From Elysia marginata (taxonomy: Eukaryota; Mollusca; Gastropoda; Plakobranchidae), in the NCBI GenBank assembly GCA_019649035.1, contig BMAT01007946.1:180858-214528 (forward strand): 33,671 bases of DNA, written 5' to 3'. A program made the translations under genes and the position numbers. Below are positions 1 through 12,994 of the stretch, piece after piece. The notes below the pieces were generated by a model, which made no database searches, was not told where the DNA came from, and saw nothing but the letters and a program-made list of their open reading frames with translations. Each line of letters opens with the position of its first letter. The stretch's first letter is position 1.

Positions 1-40
1 AGAAGAAGAAGAAGAAGAAGAAGAAGAAGAAGAAGAAGAA
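1..40. repeat. (AGA)n microsatellite, cut by window start
   Basis: An uninterrupted AGA triplet repeat runs from the first base to 40. It is truncated by the window edge, so its full length is unknown. Confidence 0.95.
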
Positions 41-298
41 TCAAAATAATATTAATTGTGTTGCAATAATAAAAACATGGTTAAAGGAAAAAAATGTTAA
101 ATTTTAAAAATCTGCCTCGCCTTTCCGATGAAAAGGCATATTTTCGTCAGTTAAAGAGCCTGAAATAATTAAAGCAGCTGAGGAATATACAAAATAAAAA
201 TTCGAATAACAAAACCATTTTCCCATAAACGTTTTCTTGTCCCACATATGAGTGTATTGAGCTACATTGATGTAGAGCAAATATTCTTCTTGATCAAG

Positions 299-515
299 GC
301 AAATTCAGGTTGGACTTGACCGCCCACACAAGGTGCCGGAATGTGTCTGTAATTTGCTCTTTTGTCTGCTTTAGTTGTGATTTTCAGCCATTCTGCCACA
401 TTCTGCTACCATCGTTTTCTAGGTGTTCCCTTGCTCCTCCTACCCTCTACTGCGCTATCCATGCATATATCTCTAATGTGTCGTGCCGTTAGGCATAACT
501 AAAGTATTTTAACTT
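299..515 (-). mobile_element. Non-LTR (RTE-like) retrotransposon relic, reverse transcriptase C-terminus
   Basis: On the minus strand, frames starting near 515 read KLKYFSYA, stop, RHDTLE. After a frame change they continue with VEGRRSKGTPRKRW, stop, QNVAEWL. The order 'LK-F-GH, R-D-LE, (V)EG-R-RGRP-KRW, N--EW' is characteristic of the C-terminal end of endonuclease/reverse-transcriptase proteins of RTE-like LINEs, recalled from the family. One frameshift and two in-frame stops (TAA and TAG) show it is dead. No 5' part of the element is seen. The overlapping plus-strand ORF at 310-492 is a shadow of it. Confidence 0.7.
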
Positions 516-1147
516 TTCTTTCTTTATCTGGTGTAAGGTTTTTTTTTTCATGCCAAGGTGTTTTAGAACAGTTTTGCTGCTATTTTAGCTGTCTATGGCA
601 ATCTAAGAATTTTTCGGTGGCGTTTCATTATGAAACCCTTGGATCTTTTTTTCAATTTATTTTGACCGGGTCCATGTCCCGCAACAGTGAGTGGCAACCG
701 GGAATATACATGAGCTTATAACTCTCACGTTTAGAGGTAATGATATACTCTTGCAGAGGATCACCTGTTTCTTCAGCTTTGCCATCCTGGTGGCCAATCT
801 TCTTCATACCGTGTCGTATGTTTCCCATCTTCGTCCAAGTTTCCGTCAAGGTAGATGAAGTTGTGGCATGCTCTATGTGTTACCCGTCTACCCAGATTTA
901 TCGGAGTCCAAGATCTTAGATTGTGTTTTTGGTTTTGTTTTTTTTGTTTTTTTTTTGTTTGTTTTTTTTTTGCATTAAGAAAAAGGCCCTTTTCTTTGAA
1001 TTTCTTAAGAGATCTCAAAAGATTGTTTAGAGCCGTTGTTGTTTGGGACAGAAGGAGCCTAACATCCGCGTTCATTCATTTCATGGTTATGAACTTTCAA
1101 TAGTTCAAATAATTGGGGTAAATCTGGCGTTGAGGTAAAGAGTGCTC
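516..1147. other. AT-rich non-genic stretch with T-rich tract and an unassigned coding-like patch
   Basis: A T-rich, G-interrupted tract at about 920-971 reads on the minus strand as an A-rich tail with AAAC units, which could mark the end of a retroposed copy. Just below it, minus-strand frames at about 773-890 and 652-849 are open and less AT-rich than their surroundings, with readings such as LDGNLDEDGKHTTRYEED. Neither frame has a recognisable domain, and each ends at a stop within the patch. I assign no gene. Confidence 0.4.
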
Positions 1148-1495
1148 TTATAAGAGGTGCAGATGCGCATTGGTAACTGAGACATAGAAACTTTTTGAAG
1201 TTCGTAAAGTAGGGCGATATCCATGGATAACATTTTGTTTTAAAGTTTTAAAATACCAGCCTTGAGTGCTGCAATTTAGGAATTTGGTATGGGTAAGCAA
1301 ATCGTTGAATTTTAATGTATTAAACTGTGTGACGTTTATTGGGCTTATGTACTCTATAGTTATTCTGCAAGGAGGTACATCTTCAAAGTCATAATTAGGA
1401 AGCCCCGTTAAAAGAAAACAACTTCCCCTGACAGTTTCCCAAAATACCTGACCAGAATATTTATACGGCACATGTAAATGACACATATCGTTCAT
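1148..1495 (-). CDS. Isolated ORF resembling a CUB domain (terminal exon or pseudogene fragment)
   Basis: The ORF is 115 codons with an ATG at 1495 preceded directly by a TAA stop, ending in TAA at 1148. From about residue 20 it follows the layout of a CUB domain, an extracellular beta-sandwich for protein or carbohydrate binding: RGSC, then GLPNYDFEDVPPC (like SPNYP-x-Y-C), then RITIEYISP, LKFNDL and NC, then a late PTLRTSKSFYVSV strand. Three cysteines fall at CUB-like positions. No signal peptide is seen. The best acceptor is near 1462 (TGGTCAG), with a weak pyrimidine tract. It could be the last exon of a minus-strand gene whose other exons I could not find, or a decayed copy. Chance resemblance is possible because CUB domains are diverse. 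Confidence 0.35.
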   Translation of the reverse strand: MNDMCHLHVPYKYSGQVFWETVRGSCFLLTGLPNYDFEDVPPCRITIEYISPINVTQFNTLKFNDLLTHTKFLNCSTQGWYFKTLKQNVIHGYRPTLRTSKSFYVSVTNAHLHLL

Positions 1496-4400
1496 TTACC
1501 AAATTACTTAAATCTAGATATCTAGATCTAATTTGGATACCACCTCCTTCACTGGGGTAAGATTTCACGCCTTAGCAGCATGTTTCGCTTTCTAGTTTTA
1601 TAACTATGATATACTATGAATCATTTAGAGAAAGAAAATTTTAAGAACGTCTGACTAGGGGCAAAAGTGATAAAACCTTGAGCTTTATCATGTTTCCGTC
1701 GTAAAAAAAACTTAGTGTGGTGCTACTCATGACTCAAATCTACAATTTTAGCAGTATATTTCATAAACTAGCATTGTTTGATTAAGCGATATCCTAACTA
1801 GTCTCACAGACACAAAGCTTGTCGACATAGATTGGTGTTGATGTTTTCCTTATAATTTGCTACAAATGATAATTTTATCAAACCAATGAAAGTAGATAGG
1901 GATATAAAACTGAACACAATCAAGTTACTGGAACACGATATTTGTTCTCATGGTTTTTAGAGTCAATGTATTGTTTGTGGGGAGGGCTAAGGGGAGTAGG
2001 GACATGATGCTCTTGTTATTGTTATTGTTTTGTTGTTGCTGTTGTTTTAATGTCGGCGAAGTTGTTACTGCTTTTTTTTCTCTGAAATATTTTATGAATT
2101 GTCTCTTTTTATTTATTTCTAATGATCGTGGCACAATACTATTTTTTCCTTCACGTTTAAGGTCGATGTATCATAAAAACATGTCGGAAAAACTGCTTCA
2201 TGTTTTGACAGCTATCCTTATTGAATACCTTCTAATGGCAACTGTGACTGTGAGCGCCACATTTTGTTGTGTAAACACTGTGATAGATAATGGTTTTGAA
2301 AGTTATTGAGGTTTTTGGTAAATTTCGCATGTGATTTAAAGACTGTAAAGTTTGTATTACAAAATATCTTCAACTTTTTTATGCTGTTGCTAAAGCGTTT
2401 GCTGATCATTATTAAAAGCAATGACAGAGAATGCGAGTGTGTTTTTCCAGGGCTTTTATTTCCTGCTGTAATGTTTACCTTTGTGATGCAATATTTCTTT
2501 TCTGACATGCCATCTTCCAATGCCGCGCTAAATTAGTGGGCAATAAAGCCTTTTAAAACTGTCAGTCTGGTTTGATATTCTGTCTTTCTATTGAATATAT
2601 ACCTTATGTCTCGATCAGTATTTTTTAAATATGGTTCCATGTGTATTGCTCAAGTAATGACCATTTCAGTAACATATCGCTTAACTGTTGAACCAGCTTT
2701 TGCCCTAACATTGAGTGTATTCTTCGAAAATTTGAGCATTAGAGATTTAATTTTCTCATGCGTACACTTCGATAATCCTGAGATTCATTTTAGAAAAACA
2801 AAATTTCTCAACCAACAAAATGCAGGCATTAACCAAAAAAAATTCTTTACCTTTCAGGTCCATCTCGACTTCAAAACTACATGTCTAAAGACAACGCTGC
2901 AAAATAATTGAAAACAGGATATTTGAAATCAGGCAATTTAAAACGATCCCTTCCATGTAATCTTCGATATTGAACTGCCTGGAATCTGGACAAGTCAGCA
3001 AATTAGAACACACAGCACGCAAAGCCCGCAATCAGAAGCCTTTCGACTTGTCCTGGGCGTTTTTTGCTCCGCTTTCGTGTGGCAGCCTAATCAAGGGCCG
3101 GAACTCTGGTGCGAGAGTTTTCTCCCCTCCTTCCAACGCCCTCTTTAATCTGCGCTTAGGGGTGCTGTATGGATAAAAAGCTCTCTTTCCTAAAGAGCTG
3201 GTAGCGTAGCGTGACCTCCTCACTCAAATGGAAGGAGCTGAAGTATAGATCTAGCGATCCTTTTTATGATCCTTTCCTAGGTCTGAGAACGAAACAAAAT
3301 TAGCGATCCATTTCTTGCGTCTACTTAAAGTCCGAAAACCCTATTTGTACATTAAATGGAGAAACTTTTTCCTTTATTTATAAAGGCAACCAAACTATAA
3401 ATCTTAATTACAAAGCTTTCACATGTGTATCAAAGTCGCAGCAGTTCTGTTAAATAACTATGTGGGCGAATTTCATTTTCAGAAAGAGTTATTTTTCTGA
3501 TCTTTTTTATACAAACGTGCAGTTCAGATAAACAGAGCTCTTCTAGCAGCTTCACTGCTGTTTGGTTCAGGAAGAAATAGCCTAGATTGTCTTGTTAACT
3601 GCGTTGATTTGCGATCGGAGACAGGCAAGAAGGATGGGAGCGACTGCTGTAAAGAAAAAAGTATCCCCTTAAACAGTGTGAGTCAAAAAAGTATTCGACT
3701 GAGTTGCAAATCTATGAGTTAATAAAAAAAAAGTTTTCCATTACCATTTAAAAAATGGTTGATTTGATCGCATTCAAAAATATGAAATATGAAACGATCA
3801 AATCACGATTGTATCTTAAGAAGTTGAAGAGTGGTTTAGTTCAGCCTCCCAGTTCTAACACACTCTCTGCTATCACTATTCCTTGCCACTTGGTTGTTCC
3901 CTTTCGTCACGTGAAGATACCGCGCAGTCAAGTGCGGTTCCATTTTTTAATCTTCTGTCGCTGATGCATATAAACCTAAAAGTCTACTTAAAAAACTAGA
4001 CGCTGTGTAAACACAACACAAGTAATAAAGCTTGAACCCGTTCACTTGCCGAGATAGATTTAAACGAATTGCCTACAGATGAAAGACCATCTGAATATCT
4101 AAAACGATGCGCAAAGTGATCAAACATAAAAATGCACAGCTTTAGAATTATCCCGAAATCTCGTGAGCTTGCCAAGATAGAGACTAAAAATGATCGACTT
4201 GTAGATTTCACGTCCTCTACACATTTCAAAGCGGTAAAATTCGTTTAGCTGCTCTAGATCTTGATCTATAATCCTGCAGTATTAAGTCTAGACTTAGTCT
4301 AAAACTAGATCAAGACGTTCCTGCTCCCTGCAGTAGAAACTCATAATTTAGTGGGAGGATGCTAGAGAAAGATAGAAACAGAAAGTGAGTGAGTGAGTTA

Positions 4401-5040
4401 CAGACAAACAGATGAAAAGGCAGGATGAAAGGGAGAAAAGGGGAGGGATAAAAGAGAGAGTGGAAGATAAATTGAGAGAGTGATATAAGGAGAAATCATA
4501 AACATGAAGTTTAGACACCGGATGGGGGTTCAAAATACACAGGATCCGAAAAGTTAAAGATGGAGAAGATAAGCTTGCAAAAAAGATCAAATTGATAGTT
4601 GATAGATACAATGTATGTGGAAAATGCGAGAGGCAGCTCTGCCTTTTAATAATAAAAATGGAAATAGTAGAAATGTTCACTAGTGTAACCTTAAGGCTAA
4701 TGTTGACCCATTAAACATCTTCTGTGCACATATCATATACAAAATTTGACTTCTAAAGTTAGAAAAAAAGTTGAAGTCTAGACAAAAAGTCAATGAAAGA
4801 ATAGCAAGTTGTCAAAAATATTTATTTGTTTACTTACATTCATCCATTAAAAATAAATAGCTCAGCGTTTCGAAGATAAGCAAATGAGACAGTTAAGTAA
4901 CTTGATACAAGCCAATCTGCATACAGTCTTCAACATTAAAAAACGTGGTCCTTCAGTGGCTGCTTAAAAACATTTCTTGTACATAAGCCTAAATTGTGCT
5001 TTACTTTTTTGTTTCGGTTGCTGTAATAACATTCAACTTC

Positions 5041-5042
<2 letters not shown>
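1496..5042. other. Intergenic DNA, no supported gene
   Basis: Mostly AT-rich with short chance ORFs in both directions. The one patch that stands out is about 2960-3240, where GC content rises and the minus strand is open over 3032-3223 (63 codons, Arg/Lys/Pro-rich), but no domain or splice structure is visible. A purine-rich stretch at about 4350-4480 on the plus strand gives a false pyrimidine-encoded ORF on the other strand. Confidence 0.5.
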
Positions 5043-5097
<55 letters not shown>

Positions 5098-5213
5098 CCC
5101 CTCTCTCTCTCTCTTCTTTTCTATCGCTCCCTCTCTTTCTCTCTCGGTCTCTCTCTCTTATTTTCTATCTCTTCCTCTCTCTGTCTCGGTCTCTCTCTAT
5201 CTTTCTCTTCTCT

Positions 5214-5244
<31 letters not shown>

Positions 5245-5250
5245 CTCTCT
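5043..5250. repeat. (TC)n microsatellite with (CTAT)n end
   Basis: A long TC dinucleotide array of about 50 bp is followed by imperfect TC-rich sequence and a short CTAT tetranucleotide run at about 5225-5246. The Leu/Ser-repeat ORFs across it are artefacts. Confidence 0.95.
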
Positions 5251-5514
5251 TAGCCACCTTGTCATTCTCTCCGTTTTAACACTTTAATTTTGATTTCCCT
5301 TTCTATTGCTTTATGCTATTGTTAAAAATCGTACCCTGTCCTCATTTTTCTTCATGTGGCATTGACTATATTGACAGGGCGGATAATAGGCCTACTCATA
5401 TAATTATTTAAAATAGATCATTTGTTCATATTATCCAAGGACACAGATAGCACAATGATAGTCAGAGTTCTTATTTTTTTCTTTAAAAAAAAGCTCACAT
5501 TCATTATAATATGG
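5251..5514. other. Non-coding flank downstream of the CXorf65-like gene
   Basis: AT-rich sequence without a coding signal. It lies beyond the proposed polyadenylation signal of the gene at 5789-16337. Confidence 0.4.
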
Positions 5515-5520
5515 TTTATT
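5515..5520 (-). terminator. Candidate polyadenylation signal (AATAAA)
   Basis: TTTATT on the plus strand reads AATAAA on the minus strand, about 270 nt downstream of the stop codon at 5789. An ATTAAA at 5768-5773 is closer but only about 16 nt past the stop, so it is less likely to be used. No transcript evidence is available. Confidence 0.4.
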
Positions 5521-5788
5521 AAAAAAAAAACATTTTCAGGCGTAAGAGGCAGAGCATATCCTCCCTTCGTAAAAGATAATCGACGAATATGTTACCTAAG
5601 TTTTGTGTAATTCGAATTGATGTTGGAAATTTTAGAAAGAAAGAGCTATACCAGTGACATGAACGTTGCTGGCTTCTTCGGCGCCTTATTTCAATCATAC
5701 GCATGTCATTTTAGTGCTTTGGTTTTAAAGAATTAAATACAGCATTGATTAAATATTTTTTAAAATTTTTAATTAAATAGCAATGTGA

Positions 5789-5963
5789 TCATTTTCTTCT
5801 GGAGCCTTTCTTTGTTGCGGTTTCTTGCTTGCCGACCTTTGCTCGGCCAATCAACTTTCCAGCTGGGCTGGGAGACTTGGTACCAGTCCTGACCCGCTTG
5901 CTTCGCCGGCTCTCTGGCACTTCCTGTACATGGATCCGGTAGTTAGGGAACAGTTCCGTGTAT
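5789..5963 (-). CDS. CXorf65: CXorf65-like gene, exon 4 (C-terminus)
   Basis: Terminal coding exon ending in TGA at 5789. The acceptor after GGTCTGTTCCCCAG has a good pyrimidine tract. Its first base completes a Lys codon with the two bases left by exon 3, followed by YTELFPNYRIHVQEVPESRR. This aligns without gaps to the human stretch after VPLL (PELL...LLERSR). The last 35 residues are Lys/Arg/Ser/Pro-rich, ending KKGSRRK, like the basic human C-terminus. An alternative acceptor at 6054 (TTTATAACAG) is also in phase and would add 30 residues. I prefer the shorter form because the added part looks intronic in composition. Confidence 0.75.
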
Positions 5964-8900
5964 CTGGGGAACAGACCAATCACCACTAGCTTTATCTTAA
6001 TGTTGTCTTGAAGCGAAAACAAATTGTTTGAGGGGGGAAATAGGGTAGTAGCGCTGTTATAAAAGAGGATTGAAGATATTTAAACCAATGAAAAGCAATC
6101 ATTTTCTTAAAAGATAAAGTTAACTTTGGGGGCCAGGTTCTTTCTGATAAGATTCAAACAATTAATACAAATACTCGCTTATTTATTTTAAGAAGACAAG
6201 AAAATGATCACTATAGGAAAACTATAAAAGTTGAAGTTAAAGTGAGAAAGAACAGTTATTTTGATTAAGGAGTGATTTTAATTTTCTTTAATTCAATCAT
6301 TATTTCTGAAACAAAAAGGAAACTGAGAATTGTTTATGCAATATTTATCAAGCCACACTCACTTATCTAGGAGCGGGACGTATGTGTACTGTAACGTCGT
6401 GGACACGGGAGAATCGCCGTCTTCAACCATTTGCTCCTGGAACAACACAAATTATACATTCTTTATTTCTTCAAGTATTGCCTTGCATCAGTAAATAATG
6501 GTACAATAAAACCTGGTATTGGGTTTATATCTCACTTGTATTTTTTCAGGCTATTTAGGCATGCAATTTTTTTTTATCATTTAAGTCTAACGTAAAAACT
6601 TAGCTTGACATTGTAAGGGGAAGAACCAACTCCAATGTATCAAATATTTACAGTCACTGCCCTTTGGAAATTTTTCCCTCTATGCATCGTTCGACACATT
6701 AATTGGTGCACTGGAAGCCTATGGCATTCAACTATGATACTCGGTACTTGAATTAATATTACTCGACATGTTGTATAAGGCGTTTTAGAAACATTACAGG
6801 CGCTGCAATCTAGATCAAATGTGGTATTGACCGCTCTCACCTTTTGTACCAATATGTATGTCTCGTGTGACGTCAGGAATTTGGTAGCATTTTCAAACTT
6901 ATGTACATCAAGGTCTTTAACCAACCCTGAAAACAAAGTAGAAAGGTCATCGCTTAAAACATGCTTTAACAACAAGAAAGGTAATACAAATTTTTATAGT
7001 TCATTTTACAATAATTATAAAATACTGTTTGTTGTTGCAGCTGCTGCAAGTGGTTTCAGTGGTGATGAGTGTGGCTGCACTGCTGTTACTCATTTTAAAC
7101 CTTCTACACGGTTTAACTAATAAGCACATTCCATTAAAAAATGGCCTATTATAGAAAACTTACAGACGGAAGACTTAATATAGCATAAAGACAAATTTTA
7201 TGTAGCTTTGTTTAAAGCTGAAGATTTCCATTTCGATATCAATCACACACCAATCGAGAAGAAAAAGTCAGGTTTTTTATTGCTTTCTTTTCGCAGATTT
7301 CATTTTCCCCTTCAAATGGTTTGGCCTGACCGTTTTATATTTTTATTTCATGGAACGTTTTGCATAAAAATCCCAATCTACATGTATATATGAACAACGG
7401 AAATGGTGAGAATGTTACGAGCCATAAATACAATTAAACAATTTTTGAAAAGAAAACTAAAATATTCTTTCTAATTTCAAAAATCTCCACAAGTTATCTG
7501 GATGTTCTTACCTTCTCATAAAAAATACCGCCACGCTGTGTATCATTTTAGTGAGATCGATGACGCATAGCTTCGTTGCCAGAAACTACAAGTTAAATAA
7601 TTGCCTGAAAATGCTTGAACTACTCTAGTTTAGATGCCCCAAAAGATTTGCCTTTCTTTCTGTAAAAGGTTTGATGAGGTAAGGGTTCTAACAAAGCATT
7701 TTCAGGGATGAGGAGGTGACGACATTGTTTTGGTTATTATTTAATCCTTGACTTAGAAGAGCCTAGATAGTGCCTCTGTCATAAGAAACCGAATGTTACT
7801 AGAAAAAGGATATGAGATAAAAAAAGATATTATTGCCTGATATTTAATAAACGTACGTAATACGATAATTCTTTTCCTCTTCGTTATGAATTTCACACAG
7901 TGCATAAACTTATCATTATGATATATGGTGATGTTATTTGGTGTTTTGGTCGATAGCATTTATGCTGAATAAAATTTGAACTCGTTGTAAAGTGCGTAAA
8001 AACTTGAATATTTTTTTATGTAAAAGACTTTTTAAAGTTTCTCTTTACATAGTTCTTTTATGGAGGACAGGATTCTTTACTGTTGTCTCAGTCAATGCTG
8101 TAATTTTAGATTTTGTGCAATAAATCAGTTGCCAGATCGATAGCGTCTTGCCTCATTAACTCTAACCTGTGGCTCGGCGAGTAGTAATGGCATTGACACA
8201 GAACTTGACAGAGCAGCCCTTGTCCTGCAGTGTTAGCTTTGTCATGCAATGCCGCTATAAAGATTGCCCTCAACCTGATTTTTCTTGCCTCTGAATAGTT
8301 ATATAGATTCAGATAGTCAGCATGTGTGTATGTCTGTCTGCCCATCCGTAAATTGCACCATCATAAATCCGTCACCAATAAAAGGGCGTATTGCCAATAA
8401 GTTCGATCGAGGCACTTAAGACTGGGACATGCGGCCAACAAGTCTAGTGTAACCGACAGACTTCGATCACGGTGTGGAAGAGTCAGCATTGAGTATAGCG
8501 AGGACAATAGACCTACAGCTGCGCACTCAGCCTTGCCGTCTCAGGTGTAGTGAACGACATGAAATTATAGTCAGTTACCATCGATAGCCATCTGGCACTG
8601 TGACGGTGGTCAATGGACTGAGATGTATAGGGAATGGTTGTGACTTTTGGTGTTGGAAAAGCAAAAATTTAATAAAGATAGAACTTTGTTTCTGGTGTAA
8701 AAGAAAGTACCTAACAAGTAATATTTTCCAAGCAGTTTCTGTTGTTTTTTTAATCGTCACGAAAATTATCATTGCGTCACGGTTTTTTTTTGTTCATTTT
8801 TGTAAATCTGTGTTTGCTCTATCTATCGTTTCTACCTAAACCACGCAAATTTCAGACCTACCGACAAAAATCCGTTCATGTAATAATGTAAAATACAGGT

Positions 8901-10741
8901 TTGCTATTGGTTTAAAATCAATAATTCAAGACCAAAGCAATCAATCAGGACAAGCGAATGACTGGTGAGTGATTCGACCTCAGCACTAAGTCAAGTTATA
9001 CCGTGTTGTTTATCTCATGACCTCGCATTATATTCAACAGCTGGTGTAGAATGTCCCCTGCAGTGTATTAAATGCTATCAGTGGGTACTTAACCCTGCTA
9101 AGGAACCATGGAACGCCTGCTTTTGTTCCCTACTTGACATGGGAAAAGCTTGAACGTTGGCATGAAAGCCAGATGGGGCATACGCATGAGAAAAAATGGA
9201 ACAAATTAAAATTTTATGACGTGAACATTGATCCCCAATAACCCCCGCTCTATTCCATCTACATCGCTACCCAGCTAAACACATGATAAGATACATATTT
9301 TTAAATAGTTATATTAGATAAAGAGATTGGTGCTGAGGTTATCAGTTATGGCTGTTGGCATCTAAAAGTCACTTGAAGACATTTTCTAATACATAAAATT
9401 TATACCATTTTTACCTATCTTCCCTCCTTATGAAAGCTCAAAGATCAGCTAATCAACTTCTCAAGCCCTAGCTACGCTTGTCTCGTTAAACTTGCTTGTG
9501 GTTGAAACATTGAGGTATAAATATCATGCAACGCACTCGGATAATGAAAAAAAAAGAAAATCCATGAAGAGACAATTGGAAGTTAACTTAAAATTTGAGA
9601 GGAGCTATGTTTCTTAAAGTGGCAAGGCGGTGGGTGCCGATGAATCGAAGGTTCGGGTCAAACTGAAGGCAAACATTTCGGGATTTTCCCCTAAAGCCTA
9701 CTTCTCTCCACTGCTAATTTCATACCTTTAGAATCTTTCAAGTATTTTTTCCGTAGTTATTTTGTTAACATTAACTCATGAAACTTGCACAGTCATGGCT
9801 GAAAGGAAAAAGTAAAATATCACTTCGTTTTAAGACAGAAGTAATAAAAAAGTAGATTGAATAGGGTTGAACTTAAGGTGCAATAAAAGTTTATTATACA
9901 CCAGGTCGTAAATGCTTTTTTATCGATTACGCAAATATATCAGTATTTTGTCAAACAATTTCGGACAACTTTAATATATATTCAAAGATAACATATCTAA
10001 TAAATATCGAGTTTGAAAAGTAAAACTCTAAATCACTGTTGTAATGGAAAGTTTATTGGTTCAACATCCGATGTGTAGCGTGAGAAATGAAAAATATAAG
10101 AATGGATAAGATGAAGCTAACTTCACTTTCAGTTTTCTTCCTGCCCTTTCTCTTTATCTCTGTATGCTTCCTTTTCCTTTTCTTTTCCTCACTCTATCTC
10201 TTTCTTTGTATATTTCTTTGTCTCTTTATCTCTAATTTCTCCTTTTCTGTGTCCGTCTTACTACAGCTTTCCAACGTATTTCTGTATCTAGTATTGTTAC
10301 TTTTTACTATGTCATTTTCTTTGTCGCTCTTTGCTGCCGCACCCTAGTAGCGTCCTTCTTTTCAGTTCTGTTTAAGAGACATTGCTTCTCTGTCACTCTC
10401 TGCTTCACAAGAACCCTTTTCTATATAAAAAACATGGTTTACACTTTTTACTCTCTCCCGGTGTATAAACGGTTTAATTTTTTTTTCTTTTGTGCCGATT
10501 CGTTTTGATAAATTTTTTGTCTTCTTAAAGAGTTTAAGTTTCTTCCAACAGGCAATAAGTACTACTGTTTTTGGGATAGCATTTGTCATAAGCAAAATTT
10601 ACTTCTCTCTGCGTCCCCCCCCCCCCCACACGCACACACGCACCTCGCCTCTTTTTCCCTCATGAAGCAATGTTTATTTGTTTTTTTTTGACCTGCCCTT
10701 ACCAACCTCTCTGCTTCTCTTCTCTTAGCCCCAGACTAATT

Positions 10742-10804
<63 letters not shown>

Positions 10805-12950
10805 ATTTATCTATATATCTTTCTCTGTCTCTCTCTGCCTCTCTGTCTGCCTTCTTCTCTTTCACACACACACTCCCTCTCTCTCTCTTTGTCTCTCTCT
10901 CTCTCTCTCTCTCTCTTCCTGTCTTTTTTTTTCTCTCTCTCCTTGCTTGTTCCAGTTAATTCTATTCGCTCCAACCACATTTGACAGGCTCCGTTGTGCC
11001 CATTAATTTTTTGCATTGATTTATTGATCAAACTTCGTATTGGAGAATTGATTTATATCGCTCTCTGACTTTTTGATCTATTGAATATGCTCTGTGACGC
11101 ATAAATTCGTGCAATGCGGGCTCATAAAAAATGATGTTTTAAAGTAGAGACTCTCATCGCATCTGTCAAGCCATTAACGAAATATTACTTTGTCAATATT
11201 TCACTCTGAACTAGTTATTTCTTAAGCATATTGGGCAGAGATAAAAGGTGCAATTGACTGCATTCAATGAATCAACGTAAAGATTTTTTTTTTGGTAGAG
11301 GAACTGTCATCTATAATAGAAAACCAGATATTTGACACTTTTTTTTGTTTCATTGCAAAACAATTTTTTTTAAAATATTTTTGTTGTCAAAGTTTTTGAA
11401 AAGCTCTGTGAAAGGTTTTCGTTTACCATTGTTAAGTATTTGGCAAACAGCAAAGTTTTAAGTTCTTCGTGGTCGTTTCTAATGTCACTAATCCCTGCTT
11501 AACCAAATCACCATAGAAATAGTCTGTAAATCTGAAAATAAAAATTCGATCGCATTCATTTTGTTCATGCTACATTATAAATGCATTTATTTACTAGGTG
11601 TCACAACCTTCAACCTTGTAAAACTATAAAATATATGCACGCAATTCTCTGTGCTGTCTAAACGTTTAAGTGCCCCAAAGTGCGTTGCATCCGATTAAAT
11701 CTCATGATAGCCTTAATTTAATGCATTTAAAAGATTTTATTGCTATTAGAGTGCGCAGACCATTCTAAAATTGTGTATATAGACGATAGATTGACAAACA
11801 TACGGCATGGACAGCTTCAGAGCTCGGCTAAAGTGCAAAAATTATAAAGTAAACAAATTGACAGATTCTATTTTGCATTTTTTGTCTACACGATCGCTAT
11901 GCCTAATTTTAAAAGGTGAAGTCGTCAGTCTTACAGCCCTGTCTGTTTTCTAAATTAAAGGCGCAAAGGTTTGTTTAGTAAATATTCTTTTCTGCGGAGA
12001 TAACTGAAAAATAGGTAATTTTAGGTTTAGGATGAATTGCATAGTCTAATCAATGTCTCATAAATCAATGAGTTTGTCTATTTGAAAATGATGCGAAGAC
12101 AGAAAAATCGTTAAGCAATTAAAAAATGTACAAAAATGTAAATTTACAGGTTCACCTACAAACTCATACGATTAAAGAAGAGGTTTCAAAGACTATAACT
12201 GTTACAGCTCTAGGATGACAAGACATGGCGCCTTAACTTTACTTACTACTCCAAAAATCTGACTTAAAAGTTATAAAGTTATATTTCTTTTAGGGGTTTT
12301 CTTTAACTTCGCACTGTTAAGACTGTCTTTATAAGCTAAAAAGTAGTTTGTCTCGATGAGAAAACAAGTAAGCGCCATATAATGAGCTGGTCTATTCACA
12401 TGGGTCTAAGTTAGAATGGTGGGTGAACCATTACCTAATTACGGCAATGTAAATAACCAAAGTTAACCATAGGCTGTTCAAAACAACTTGATGCAGCACC
12501 TAACATTGAGCACGGATCTATCGAGTCTGTAACTAATTTAGAGCTCTCGCTTTTTTCTTCGTGGATGCTCTAACGTTTCCTACTTTAATCCCTTGGGTAT
12601 TAAGCCTGCATTCTTTTATTGGATATGTTTCAGAAATAATAGATAGATCGGTATTTTGTCCTCCAAACATGCGAAGGTACTAAAGGCACTCAAAATGGTC
12701 TCTTCAGGAAACACGCAAGGCTATAAATCGATTGCCGCAGCAGCAGATTGCTTCAGGTTTATATTGTTGTATTGTCCAGGCTTTGTTCTAAGTTGTGAAC
12801 ATTTTGAAATAATAATATGGAGATCAATGTTAGTTTGCCTATTTATAGCTGTCATTTATGGTCTGTTACAAATGCCAACAATCCATAAAGATACCAATGT
12901 TTTCATTCATTCTTTTAAGAACCTGAAAGCACAACTTTACATTCAGGTTT

Positions 12951-12994
<44 letters not shown>

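Noticed and set aside
4977-5279. Leu/Ser-rich ORFs over TC arrays (also at 10670-11031 and 12656-13069)
   Set aside because: Translation of a TC dinucleotide repeat gives alternating Leu/Ser in any frame; there is no independent coding evidence.
5964-6053. Longer version of exon 4 using the acceptor at 6054
   Set aside because: It is in phase, but the added 30 residues do not align with the human protein and the sequence looks intronic. The acceptor before 5963 has a better pyrimidine tract.
6640-6840. Extension of the exon 2 reading frame to a stop at 6640
   Set aside because: A strong donor (AAG/GTGAGA) lies at 6841, and exon 3 continues the conserved protein. The extension has no conservation I can see.
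7512-7585. Exon-like 74-nt segment on the minus strand (acceptor ACTTGTAG, donor AAG/GTAAGA) inside intron 1
   Set aside because: It is open only in phase 0 in, phase 2 out. Exon 1 of the CXorf65-like gene exits in phase 1 and joins exon 2 directly with matching phase and conserved sequence, so there is no place for it.
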